From the NCBI RefSeq assembly GCF_016734905.1, contig NZ_JAERPO010000002.1, forward strand, positions 124,001 to 188,000: a DNA stretch of 64,000 nt. The letters are read 5' to 3'. Under the pieces are notes generated by a model, which was given only the letters and a program-made list of their open reading frames with translations, made no database searches and was not told the DNA's origin. Shown in pieces: positions 8,344 to 16,505 of the stretch. Made by a program: the position numbers and the translations under genes. The DNA comes from Sphingopyxis jiangsuensis. Its GTDB lineage: Bacteria > Pseudomonadota > Alphaproteobacteria > Sphingomonadales > Sphingomonadaceae. How positions within the stretch are numbered: position 1 is the stretch's first letter; the number at the start of each line of letters is the position of its first letter.

Positions 8344-9363
8344 TCAGCGCGCGACGTCGCCGGTCTGCATCGACGCCTGTTCGACCGACGCACGCGAAAA
8401 GGGTGCAAGGTCGCCGCGCAGTCCGTGTTTGAGCGCAGATAGCAACAAACCTTGATTTGCGATCGTCGCGAGCGAGCTGCCCTGCCAAAGCGCATCGAGC
8501 ACCCCCGCTGCGAAAGCATCGCCAGTGCCGACCCGGTCGACGATGGCCGCGATGACGGCATCGCCGGTCGTTGAATGGGCGTCGCGCGAATCGACGCGCG
8601 CAGCGATATGATGCTCGGCGGCGCCGACAATATGGCGCGCGGTCGACGCGACGAGATCGAGCGCCGGAAAGCGCTCAAGCAGCGCCAACGCCGCGGCGCG
8701 TCGCCGGTCCTCACCCTCGCCCGAAAACTCCTGTCCGAGAAGCAGCGAAGCGTCGCGATGGTTGCCGAACAGTACGGTCGCCTGCTCGACGATCGCGCAC
8801 AGAATTGCGGCAGGCTCGGCTTGCCAGCGCTCCCACAGCCGGCCGCGCCAATTGCCGTCGAACGAGACCCCCATCCCTGCGGCGCGCGCGGCGCGCACCG
8901 CCGCGAGCGCGGCTTCGGCCGAACGCGGCCCCAGCGCAGGCGTCACGCCCGAGACATGCAGCCATTCGGCTCCATCCAGCAACGCCGGCCAATCCCAGCT
9001 ATGCGCCTCAGTCTCGGCAAATACCGATGCGGCGCGGTCATAAACCACCTCGGCTGCCCGCATCGGACCGCCGGGGATATGATAGTAAAGGCCCATCCGC
9101 CCATCGCCGCGCGCGACGCGCGCGGTGTCGACGCCGTGGCGGCGCAGTTCGGCGAGGACGCCGTCGCCAATAGGACCGGTCGGCACGGCGCTGATCATGC
9201 GGCTGCCATGACCCATCGCAGCCAGTGCAACCGCAACATTGGCTTCGGCGCCGCCCACCCAGGCGTCGAAGCGGGGCGATTGCAGCGGCAACTCGCCCGC
9301 GGGAACCGAGACGCGCATGACGATTTCGCCAAAACAGGCGACGCGGCGGGATGTAAGGGTCAT
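8344..9363 (-). CDS. kdgK: 2-keto-3-deoxygluconate kinase (PfkB family)
   Basis: This 339-residue PfkB sugar kinase has the N-terminal GGAEANVAVALAAMG signature and the C-terminal GTGDAFAAGVLDAL, with the catalytic Asp in GTGD. Specificity for KDG is inferred from context: the operon lies in an alginate locus with uronate lyases and a DEH-reductase-type SDR. The product would be 2-keto-3-deoxy-6-phosphogluconate, which a KDPG aldolase would then split. No eda-like gene is in the locus. The ATG at 9363 overlaps the upstream hydratase stop (TGATG), so translation is probably coupled. Phosphorylation of another deoxy-keto sugar acid is the main alternative. Confidence 0.85.
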   Translation of the reverse strand: MTLTSRRVACFGEIVMRVSVPAGELPLQSPRFDAWVGGAEANVAVALAAMGHGSRMISAVPTGPIGDGVLAELRRHGVDTARVARGDGRMGLYYHIPGGPMRAAEVVYDRAASVFAETEAHSWDWPALLDGAEWLHVSGVTPALGPRSAEAALAAVRAARAAGMGVSFDGNWRGRLWERWQAEPAAILCAIVEQATVLFGNHRDASLLLGQEFSGEGEDRRRAAALALLERFPALDLVASTARHIVGAAEHHIAARVDSRDAHSTTGDAVIAAIVDRVGTGDAFAAGVLDALWQGSSLATIANQGLLLSALKHGLRGDLAPFSRASVEQASMQTGDVAR

Positions 9364-10148
9364 CAGGATATTCCGGTTTCGGGGACGGCGGTACAGCCGA
9401 TATGGATCGCCGGACCAAAGGACGCGGTCGCGCATTGGCCGGGAAGAATGGGGTGGACACCCGTGATCGCTCCAGCCGATATCCACTGGCCGGGCGCCAG
9501 CGCGATAACGCCGCGCAGGTGCAAATCAACCAGGAAACGGAGCGATCCCCACGGGCCGTCGAGCACATCGCAGGCCCGTCCGGTTCCGACGCTCGCGCCT
9601 TCGATCGCCGTGTCGACCTCCAGCCGGTCGAAGCTGGCGGCGTCAAGTGCCGGCCCCAGCAGGATGCCGTTGTTGATCCCGATATCAGCAATGATGCCGA
9701 AGGGTGCGTGATCATGGACATCGGGTGCAGGCGAACTCGCGATCTCGAAACCCGCGCGAATTTCGCTTACAAGGTTCCTTGCCTCCTCCGGCGACGGAAT
9801 ATGATCCGGAACGCGGTCGAGGCGCAGCATGACCTCGGCTTCGATCGCCCCTGCGCCGCCGATGAACACGGACGCTTCGGCAAGCGCGCCGTCGGCGATC
9901 TCGGCGCAACGAAATACCGGACCGGCAAGCCGTTCGGCGCCGAGCGACACGATCAGCGGAACGGGAATCCGCCCGACCTTCCAGCCAAGAACCGGCAATC
10001 CAAGCGCCGCAATCATCTGCTGCTGGATTGCATAGGCGGCATCCAGCGTCTTGGGCAAAGGTTGTGGGAACGCCGGCAACGCTGTTCCCGACCGGCGCGC
10101 ATCCAACAAGACAGCAGCCGCGTCGCCGACACGCACAGAAATGCTCAT
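9363..10148 (-). CDS. FAH-superfamily hydratase (2-keto-4-pentenoate hydratase-like)
   Basis: The 261 residues match the MhpD/fumarylacetoacetate hydrolase fold. Visible features are GWKVGR, the acidic metal-binding segment AIEAEVMLRL, and the C-terminal APGQWISAGAITG-type turn. These enzymes hydrate or cleave 2-oxo acids with Mg2+ or Mn2+. It sits between the GntR regulator and kdgK with 19-base and overlapping junctions, so it belongs to uronate metabolism here. That is unusual, because the expected partners in this position are KdgF or a KDPG aldolase, neither of which is present. It may act on an unsaturated or dehydrated 2-keto sugar acid. The exact reaction is unknown. Confidence 0.8.
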   Translation of the reverse strand: MSISVRVGDAAAVLLDARRSGTALPAFPQPLPKTLDAAYAIQQQMIAALGLPVLGWKVGRIPVPLIVSLGAERLAGPVFRCAEIADGALAEASVFIGGAGAIEAEVMLRLDRVPDHIPSPEEARNLVSEIRAGFEIASSPAPDVHDHAPFGIIADIGINNGILLGPALDAASFDRLEVDTAIEGASVGTGRACDVLDGPWGSLRFLVDLHLRGVIALAPGQWISAGAITGVHPILPGQCATASFGPAIHIGCTAVPETGIS

Positions 10149-10167
10149 GAGCGCGGCAAACGCAGCA

Positions 10168-10914
10168 TCAGGCGAGCTTTGCGCTCAGTAGATAGCGTTC
10201 GCGGCTCTCGGCGGCGCGGCGACGCAACTCGTCGAGCGCGCGCTCCTCGGTTTCGTCGAGCATCGATTCGAGCAGGCGGTTGAAGTGCCGCCGCATGGCG
10301 AGGCGGGCACCCGCCGGGTCGCGCTTGCGCAGTGCATCGACAACGTCGGCATGTTCGGATTGCCGCGCTTTGCTGTTCTTGCGGCAGACGAGCGAGTGGC
10401 TTTCCTTCACCTCGGGCAGCTCTGTGCGCATCCGCCACAGATTTTCGATGACGTGGATGATTGCCTTGTTGTTCGATGCCGCCGCGATCGTCCGGTGAAA
10501 TTCGCGGTCGATCGCGTTGATTTCATCCTCGCTCGCCTTTTCGTCGGCCATGGCGGCAAGCAGCTCGTCAAGCTTCTCAAGCGTTTCGGCCGCGATCGTC
10601 GGTGCGGCGAGCGCCGCGGCCTCGGCTTCGAACAAAGAACGCGCCTCGGTCACCTCGAACGCGCTGACCTGCGGCAGCCTCTTGCTGTCGCTCGGCAGTT
10701 CGGATTCGACATAAGCACCCGCACCGGTGCGAATGTGAATCCATCCCGTCGCCTGCAGCGCGATCTCGGCCTCTCGGATCGTCACGCGGCTCACCTCGAA
10801 CTGCTCCGACAGCTCACGCTCGCCCGGCAGGCGCGTTCCGGGCGGATAGGTTCCGTCCTCGATCATGCCGCGAATGGCGTCGGCGATCTCTTCGAAAAGG
10901 CGGCGTTCAGCCAT
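10168..10914 (-). CDS. GntR family regulator, FadR subfamily (uronate-type)
   Basis: The first ~75 residues form a GntR winged helix-turn-helix (PGTRLPGERELSEQFEVSRV, then TIREAEIAL). The rest is an all-helical FCD ligand domain with metal-binding positions such as DREFHRTI and RRHFNRLLESM. FadR-subfamily proteins of this kind (UxuR, ExuR, KdgR-like) usually respond to uronates or keto-deoxy sugar acids. It is the first gene of the regulator-hydratase-kinase operon. A CATAC-N6-GTATG palindrome lies in its own upstream region, and related sites occur before both TonB receptors and the lyase operon of the locus. It is therefore the likely local regulator, with KDG or DEH as a plausible ligand. 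Confidence 0.9.
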   Translation of the reverse strand: MAERRLFEEIADAIRGMIEDGTYPPGTRLPGERELSEQFEVSRVTIREAEIALQATGWIHIRTGAGAYVESELPSDSKRLPQVSAFEVTEARSLFEAEAAALAAPTIAAETLEKLDELLAAMADEKASEDEINAIDREFHRTIAAASNNKAIIHVIENLWRMRTELPEVKESHSLVCRKNSKARQSEHADVVDALRKRDPAGARLAMRRHFNRLLESMLDETEERALDELRRRAAESRERYLLSAKLA

Positions 10915-10950
10915 GTCTCAATCGTCTCCCCGCTTATGGTGGAGAGAGTC

Positions 10951-10971
10951 CATACAATCCGGTATGACAAT
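10951..10971. promoter_or_regulatory. Putative GntR/FadR-type operator before the regulator gene
   Basis: CATAC (10951-10955) and GTATG (10962-10966) form an inverted repeat with a 6-bp spacer, continuing as GGTATGACAAT. The 11-mer GGTATGACAAT recurs on the opposite strand at 25468-25478 before TonB receptor 2, and as GGTAGGACAAT at 22222-22232 before the PL6 gene. Confidence 0.5.
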
Positions 10972-10996
10972 TTTGAAGCATAACCGTGTGCCCGGA

Positions 10997-11902
10997 TCAA
11001 TTTTCATCGCCGCACGCTCCTTTGTCCACGATTTCCAAGGCGCACAGAAAAGCGAATATCCGCTTCGTCATCGCGTCCCGCGAGGCGACGTCGAATTTTC
11101 CATGCCCTCCCTGCGGAACAACGAACAAGTCGTGTGCCACCCCCAATTCGCCCAGCCGCCGCGCAAGCATTTGCGATTGGGCGACGGGGACGACCGGATC
11201 GGCATCGCCGTGCGCAATGAATATGGGCGGACTGCTCGCCGACAGCCAATTTACGGGCGACATTTGCCGCGCCAGATCGGCCGCATCGGGATGTGCGCCT
11301 ATCCAGTTGGTAACTGTCGGGTGCAGTCCGCCGCTGCGCGCCCCCAGCGCAGCAAGATCGGTGGGTCCATAATGGTCGATAATCGCAGCCGCACGCGGCG
11401 GGCTGCGACATTCGGGTGCATCGATGGCGTTGGTTTCGGGAAGCAAGCCCGCCATCAGCGCCAGATGCGCCCCCGCCGAGGTCCCGGATATGACAATGCG
11501 ATCGGAGTCAAAGCCCAGCGCAGCGGCATTGGCTTCGACCCAGTGGAGCGCGCAGCGCGCATCCTCGACCGCCGCAGGTGCCTTGGCTTCGCCCGCGAGC
11601 CGGTATTGAACAGTTACGACCGAAAACCCTGAAGCCAGGTAGGACCGGAACCCCGTCCAGTCATCAGGCCGCGCGCCCCGCGCCCATCCGCCGCCGTGGA
11701 AATGGATGAGCACCGGCACGGGCGATTTCGCCGCGGCCGGGTGGATATAGGCGTCGAGATGCAGCGCGGTATCGCCGATCTGGCGATAAACGACATCTCG
11801 CACCGCGCGTGCTGGCGCTTCGCCCTCGAATGCAATGGCAGACTGCGGCACCAGAAGCACCGCAGTCGCCGCTGCGACCCACGAGAGCATAGCCCCTTTC
11901 AC
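10997..11902 (-). CDS. Secreted alpha/beta hydrolase (HSL-type esterase)
   Basis: A signal peptide (MKGAMLSWVAAATAVLL, ending at SAIAFE) is followed by an alpha/beta hydrolase. It has the oxyanion motif HFHGGGW and the nucleophile elbow GTSAGA, as in the hormone-sensitive-lipase/BD-FAE group. The likely acid and histidine are in HGDADPVVP and GGHGKFD near the C-terminus. It would act in the periplasm on small esters. Its gene starts 11 bases after the TonB receptor 1 stop, so it is co-transcribed with that receptor. Removal of O-acetyl groups from imported alginate oligomers is a reasonable role, but it is inference. Confidence 0.87.
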   Translation of the reverse strand: MKGAMLSWVAAATAVLLVPQSAIAFEGEAPARAVRDVVYRQIGDTALHLDAYIHPAAAKSPVPVLIHFHGGGWARGARPDDWTGFRSYLASGFSVVTVQYRLAGEAKAPAAVEDARCALHWVEANAAALGFDSDRIVISGTSAGAHLALMAGLLPETNAIDAPECRSPPRAAAIIDHYGPTDLAALGARSGGLHPTVTNWIGAHPDAADLARQMSPVNWLSASSPPIFIAHGDADPVVPVAQSQMLARRLGELGVAHDLFVVPQGGHGKFDVASRDAMTKRIFAFLCALEIVDKGACGDEN

Positions 11903-11913
11903 GCCGCGCCGGT

Positions 11914-14757
11914 TCAGATCCGCGCCCGGATGCCGATGAAATATTTCGCGCCATAATAATGGTACTGACGCGCGTTGCCATATACCGGCATGTAGGTTTC
12001 CTTGGGGTCGTTGAAGATGTTGATCGCCTCGAAGCGAAGCGAAACGCCCTTCATCAGTGCCAGCGAAGCGCGCAGGTCGACTGTTTCGCTCGGTCCGACG
12101 TAACGCAGCTGCGCGTTGCCGCCGACGAAATCCTGATAATAGCTGGCGCGATAATTATAGATGCCCTGCAGCGAGATCGGGCCGATTTCATAATAGGCCT
12201 GAGCTGACAGGACATGCTTCGAATAGCCCGAAAGGTTCGCCGGTGCGATGATCCCCGGCTGGACGCTGTCGGTGACCGGATCATAGGCATCGCCCAGGCG
12301 AATGTCGTGCGTCACGAAGTTCGAGTCGGCATAGTTGTAGCTGACCTTGGCGCCGAGCCCGTCGAGCGGCTTCGGAAGGAAGCTGAACCGCGTCGCCGCC
12401 GTCAGTTCGAAGCCGTAGATACGCGACTTGTCGGGGCTGTTGCGCGTCTGCGCCACCGGCACCACAACGTCCTGCCCGCCGATGTTGAACGTTTCATCAA
12501 TGATCACCGGCTGGAAACCGCCGTTGAACTGTTTGTAATAGGCGGTCGCCGACAGGATGCTATCCTTGTTCGGATACCATTCGATCGCGGCATCGGCGTT
12601 CCACGACATCAGCGGCTTGAGCCGCGGGCTGCCGTTCGCGTTGATATTGTTGATCGCATCCTCGATCGACGTGAAGCTGTTGCCGCTTTCCAGCGTAATC
12701 GTGCGCCCCGCGCCGAGCGCGCTCGGCGCCGGACGCGACATGGCGCGATAGCCCGCGAGGCGGAACAGCGTATTCGGCGCAATCTCGAAGATCGCATTGA
12801 CGCTCGGCAGGATACGCGTGGTCGAGCTCTTGATCGTAACCGTTTCGAAATCGCCCGTAGTGACGAGCTGGAGCGAACTGTCGGGGTTCACGATCACATC
12901 GAGGTCGCTGCGCAACCCGTTCGACACCACGCGCGTGTTGACGACGCGCACCCCGAAATTGCCGCGCACTGGCATCGAACCCAGGTCGGCGTCATATTCG
13001 GCCATGATATAGCCCGCGAGCGTGCGTTCGGTGACATCGCGATTGGCGACCGAACGCTTGTCGTCGAGCGCGCCGGGGTCCTCGGTCCCCATATATTCGC
13101 GGAACAGACAATCGAGGTCAAAGGTCGCCCAGCTGTTGATGCCGTTGGCGTCGCCTGCAGCCGACAGGAAATCACGCTGCGGAAAGGCCTGAACGCGGCA
13201 CAAATTGTTGATCCGGTTGTCTTCGGTAATCGGCGGATTGAAATTGAAGTCGCCGTTGCGGACATCATAGTCGCGATACACAAGTTCGGACCAGCGGCCG
13301 CCAGCGGCAATGGAACTCAGGAAGCCATCCATTTCATAGCGCGCGTCGGCACGGCCCGCGACAATCCGGTTGTACCGGCGGCTCTGGTCTCGGCGGAAGC
13401 GCGCATCGTCCCAGAAGAGGTCATGGTTGTTGAGGTCGAAACGCGGATCGATCGTGATCGTCGGGATGAAACTGCCCGGCTTCAGTTCATAGGTGTAAGG
13501 AATGCGTTGGTTGTTGATGGCGGTCCGCACCCCGTTGACATCGAACGCGTCGGTGCGCAGGCGCGCGTTGCGTTCATCCTCAACCCGGATGGTGCGCGAA
13601 TAGGAGCCGTCGAGCGTGATCGTCAGCCGGTCGGTGGGCATCCATTCGACCGACAGGCCGCCGCCCAGATATTCTTCCGAACGCGACAGTTCGATCGTGT
13701 TCGATTCGATCGACGACAGACCATTGAAGCTGCGAAGCGCGCCATTGTCATCGAACACGGCATTGGTGATGCCATAGCGCCCTTCGGACAAATTCAGGTC
13801 GCGGCGGTTCTCCACATAGGTGCGGTCCGAATATTGGACGTCGAGGTTGACGTTGACCCTGTCGGACGGACGCCACTGGATTGCGCCGAAAATGGCATCG
13901 CGGCGATCGGTTTCGCTGATCTGGCGAAACGTATAGGCGTTCGGCGCCAGATAAAATGCGCGCGGCTGCGCATATTCGGCGCGCGTATATTCGTTGCAAT
14001 TATTGTTGGCGACGACAACCGCAGCCTCGCACGCGGTCCAGGTCGTCGACGCGGCGAACGTTTCTTCCGGGTTGTTCGTGTCGTTGCGCTGAACGCCGAT
14101 GGCGATGCCGATGGTGTCGTTCGCAAACTGATCGACATAGCTCAGCGTCCCGCGCCAGCCGATGCCGCCTTCGCCCACGATGCGATCGCCATAGGGATTA
14201 TACTGCGCCTTGATTTCACCCTGCAGACGCTGCTTGCCGAAGTCGAGCGGACGTAGCGTGCCGATCTCGATCGTCCCCGCAACGCCGCCTTCGATCAGAC
14301 TTGCCTGCTGCGTCTTGTAGATTTTGATGTTGTTCACGAGCTCCGAGGGGAACTGGTTGAAGTTGACCGAGCGGTCGCCGCTGCCATTCGAGGCGTCGCG
14401 TCCGTTGAAGGTCGAATTGCTGAGGAAAGGGCCGAGGCCGCGCAGCGCGATTTCGGACGCATCGCCCTTTTCGCGGTGCGTCGTTGCGCCGGTGATCGTC
14501 TGGATCGCCTGACCAACCGACAGCGCGGGAAGATCGCCGATGTCGTCGGCCGACAGTGCGTCGACGATCGCCGTCTCTTCACGCTTGGTGTTGATCGAAT
14601 TCTGGATGGTCTCGCGAATACCCGTGACAACGATGGCATCGGAGTCGTCGGCATCGTCCTGAGCGACGGCAGGAACGGAGGCGAGCATCGTCGATGCGGC
14701 GCCGGTCAGCATGGCGGTGCGCAGCGCGCGCAGCGAGGCCCGATTGTGCGAAATCAC
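11914..14757 (-). CDS. TonB-dependent receptor 1 (alginate locus)
   Basis: An outer-membrane receptor with a signal peptide ending SVPAVAQ, a TonB box-like DAIVVTG, a plug domain (SADDIGDLPALSVGQAIQTI, then IEGGVAGTIEIGTLRPLD) and a long beta-barrel. I start it at the GTG at 14757. That start gives a compact signal peptide and has AGGGAG just upstream, whereas a more distal ATG at 14832 adds 25 residues of non-signal sequence. The last residues FIGIRARI end in Ile rather than the usual Phe. It should import alginate oligomers across the outer membrane using TonB energy. It is followed directly by the esterase gene, and a TGGACTGGCCA site lies upstream. Confidence 0.9.
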   Translation of the reverse strand: MISHNRASLRALRTAMLTGAASTMLASVPAVAQDDADDSDAIVVTGIRETIQNSINTKREETAIVDALSADDIGDLPALSVGQAIQTITGATTHREKGDASEIALRGLGPFLSNSTFNGRDASNGSGDRSVNFNQFPSELVNNIKIYKTQQASLIEGGVAGTIEIGTLRPLDFGKQRLQGEIKAQYNPYGDRIVGEGGIGWRGTLSYVDQFANDTIGIAIGVQRNDTNNPEETFAASTTWTACEAAVVVANNNCNEYTRAEYAQPRAFYLAPNAYTFRQISETDRRDAIFGAIQWRPSDRVNVNLDVQYSDRTYVENRRDLNLSEGRYGITNAVFDDNGALRSFNGLSSIESNTIELSRSEEYLGGGLSVEWMPTDRLTITLDGSYSRTIRVEDERNARLRTDAFDVNGVRTAINNQRIPYTYELKPGSFIPTITIDPRFDLNNHDLFWDDARFRRDQSRRYNRIVAGRADARYEMDGFLSSIAAGGRWSELVYRDYDVRNGDFNFNPPITEDNRINNLCRVQAFPQRDFLSAAGDANGINSWATFDLDCLFREYMGTEDPGALDDKRSVANRDVTERTLAGYIMAEYDADLGSMPVRGNFGVRVVNTRVVSNGLRSDLDVIVNPDSSLQLVTTGDFETVTIKSSTTRILPSVNAIFEIAPNTLFRLAGYRAMSRPAPSALGAGRTITLESGNSFTSIEDAINNINANGSPRLKPLMSWNADAAIEWYPNKDSILSATAYYKQFNGGFQPVIIDETFNIGGQDVVVPVAQTRNSPDKSRIYGFELTAATRFSFLPKPLDGLGAKVSYNYADSNFVTHDIRLGDAYDPVTDSVQPGIIAPANLSGYSKHVLSAQAYYEIGPISLQGIYNYRASYYQDFVGGNAQLRYVGPSETVDLRASLALMKGVSLRFEAINIFNDPKETYMPVYGNARQYHYYGAKYFIGIRARI

Positions 14758-14846
14758 TTCATCTCTCCCTGTAGGCATATCGATTCTGTTCTGACCAATG
14801 TCGTCAGCCAAAATCGCGTTTATGTCAACCATTTTGTAAGCCGGTA

Positions 14847-14857
14847 TGGACTGGCCA
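14847..14857. promoter_or_regulatory. Putative FadR-type operator before TonB receptor 1
   Basis: TGGACTGGCCA fits TGG-N5-CCA. Its exact reverse complement, TGGCCAGTCCA, lies at 25421-25431 before TonB receptor 2, and TGGTCTATCCA lies at 22265-22275 before the PL6 gene. FadR-subfamily sites are short palindromes of this type; binding is inferred. Confidence 0.5.
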
Positions 14858-14876
14858 ATTTTTCAGGCCAATTTCC

Positions 14877-15725
14877 TCATTTTATGAGTTGGCTGCGCAA
14901 TCCCGGTACGGCATGCGCAAGCGCCTGCGTCACCAGCCGCGCGGTTACTTCGGCGCCAATGTCGCCGAGGTGCGTGTAATCGAACTTGCGCGTCACCTGA
15001 CCGCGCGGACCATTGCCTTCTATTAGCGGAGGCGTCGGCGGAGTAGGCGGCGCGGGCAAGGTCGTGCCAGCGCGTGCGGCGGCGAGTTCGGTGTCGCTCG
15101 GCGGCTCCTGCGCCAGCTTGGTCGCCATTTCGGCGCCCATCTCCTGAACCTGCCGGACGCTGAGCGCGTTGAGGTCGACGAGCGGCACGTCCAACGCCTT
15201 TGCGACGCCGCGGACTTGGTCAGACCAGCTTGCGAGCGTATTCTTGAGCCTGCCGTCCTTGAAATCACGCCGCGTCAGCGGGGTGACAAGCACGGGGATT
15301 GCCCCTGCCCCGCGCACGTCGCCGACGAAGCGGCGCAGGTTCGCCGGGAACTCGATGGTCTCGTCGGTCCAGCGTTCGGGCTGGCTCGACTGGTCGTTAT
15401 GCCCGAACTGGATCAGCACATAGGTCGCACGATACCCCGGGACCCGCGCTTCGGCGAGCGCGATGTCCCATGACCCCTCCTGCCGATAGCTGCGCGTGCT
15501 CCGCCCGCCGCGTCCCGCGTTGACGCACGCGACCGACGATTTCACATGCTTCGCGCAAAAGGCGCCGCCCCAGCCGCTGTGCGGCGCCATGGTGGAGTCG
15601 CCGACGAGGACGATCTTGTAGGGCGCGATCGGCTCGGCATCGGTACGGTGGCGTTCCTGTGCCTGCGCGCCGCCTGCAAGCAGGACGGCGGCAGCCACCA
15701 AAGCACAATGTCGCATGAGTCCCAT
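14877..15725 (-). CDS. SGNH esterase, rhamnogalacturonan-acetylesterase-like
   Basis: A signal peptide (LVAAAVLLAGGAQAQ) is followed by an SGNH hydrolase domain. Block I is VGDSTM with the nucleophile Ser, block II is NAGRGGRSTRSY, block III is QFGHNDQ, and block V is DYTHLGDIGA with the Asp-His pair. This matches the CE12/RGAE group of carbohydrate O-acetylesterases. A proline-rich stretch (LPAPPTPPTPP) is inserted before block V. It is the last gene of the five-gene lyase operon and would remove acetyl esters in the periplasm. O-acetylation is typical of bacterial rather than algal alginate, so the locus may target acetylated alginate. Confidence 0.88.
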   Translation of the reverse strand: MGLMRHCALVAAAVLLAGGAQAQERHRTDAEPIAPYKIVLVGDSTMAPHSGWGGAFCAKHVKSSVACVNAGRGGRSTRSYRQEGSWDIALAEARVPGYRATYVLIQFGHNDQSSQPERWTDETIEFPANLRRFVGDVRGAGAIPVLVTPLTRRDFKDGRLKNTLASWSDQVRGVAKALDVPLVDLNALSVRQVQEMGAEMATKLAQEPPSDTELAAARAGTTLPAPPTPPTPPLIEGNGPRGQVTRKFDYTHLGDIGAEVTARLVTQALAHAVPGLRSQLIK

Positions 15726-15740
15726 CCCCCGCGGCCAGTT

Positions 15741-16502
15741 TTAAGAGAAGTAGAGCCCGCCGTTGACGTCGAGGCAGACGCCCGCAAGGAAGCTTGCGGC
15801 TGGCGACGCCAGAAAGGCGATCGTCTCGGCAACCTCGTCGGGATGACCTTCGCGGCGCAGCGGCGTGTTGCCGGCAACTGCGGCGCGCCCTTCGGGTTTC
15901 GAGAAGATGTCGTGGAAGCTCGTGCCGATGAGGCCGGGCGTCACGGCATTGACGCGGATGCCCTGCGGACCCAGTTCCTTCGCCATCGCGCGCGTATAGG
16001 TCATCAACGCCCCCTTCGCGGTCGCATAGACCGACGCGCCCGGACCGCCGCCATCGCGGCCCGCCTGCGACGATACGTTCACGACCGCCGACCCTTCGCC
16101 AAGGAACGGCAGCGCCGCCTGCATGACCAGGAACACCGACTTCATGTTGAGCGTCATCACATGGTCGAAAAAGGCTTCGTCCATTTCGCCGAGCGTCTTG
16201 CGCGCAACCATGCCGCCTGCGAGGTTGACGAGGATGTCGAGCCGTCCGCTGAACGCCACCCCGACCTCGTCGAGCATCGCGCGCACCGCACCGCTGTCGG
16301 TGACGTCGGCCTGGACGAGGAAAGCATCACCTCCGGCATCCTTGATGGCCTTCAGCGTCTCTTCGGCCGCCTCGCGCCCGCTGTTGTAATTGATCGCGAC
16401 GCGTGCCCCGCCGCGTGCCAGCGCGATCGAGACCGACCGGCCGATGTCGCGTCCGCCACCGGTTACCAGTGCGGTTTTGCCTTCGAAGTTCATTCTGTTC
16501 AT
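15741..16502 (-). CDS. SDR family oxidoreductase, probable DEH reductase
   Basis: This classical short-chain dehydrogenase of 253 residues has the nucleotide-binding TGGGRDIG near residue 14, the NLAGG segment and the catalytic YATAK. In sphingomonad alginate loci an SDR reduces 4-deoxy-L-erythro-5-hexoseulose uronate (DEH, the end product of exolytic alginate lyases) to 2-keto-3-deoxygluconate. Position supports this role: it lies between the uronate importer and the acetylesterase in the lyase operon, and KDG kinase is nearby. The cofactor preference cannot be settled by eye. The start at 16502 follows the MFS stop by three bases; an ATG at 16493 is possible. Confidence 0.87.
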   Translation of the reverse strand: MNRMNFEGKTALVTGGGRDIGRSVSIALARGGARVAINYNSGREAAEETLKAIKDAGGDAFLVQADVTDSGAVRAMLDEVGVAFSGRLDILVNLAGGMVARKTLGEMDEAFFDHVMTLNMKSVFLVMQAALPFLGEGSAVVNVSSQAGRDGGGPGASVYATAKGALMTYTRAMAKELGPQGIRVNAVTPGLIGTSFHDIFSKPEGRAAVAGNTPLRREGHPDEVAETIAFLASPAASFLAGVCLDVNGGLYFS

Positions 16503-16505
16503 TCC

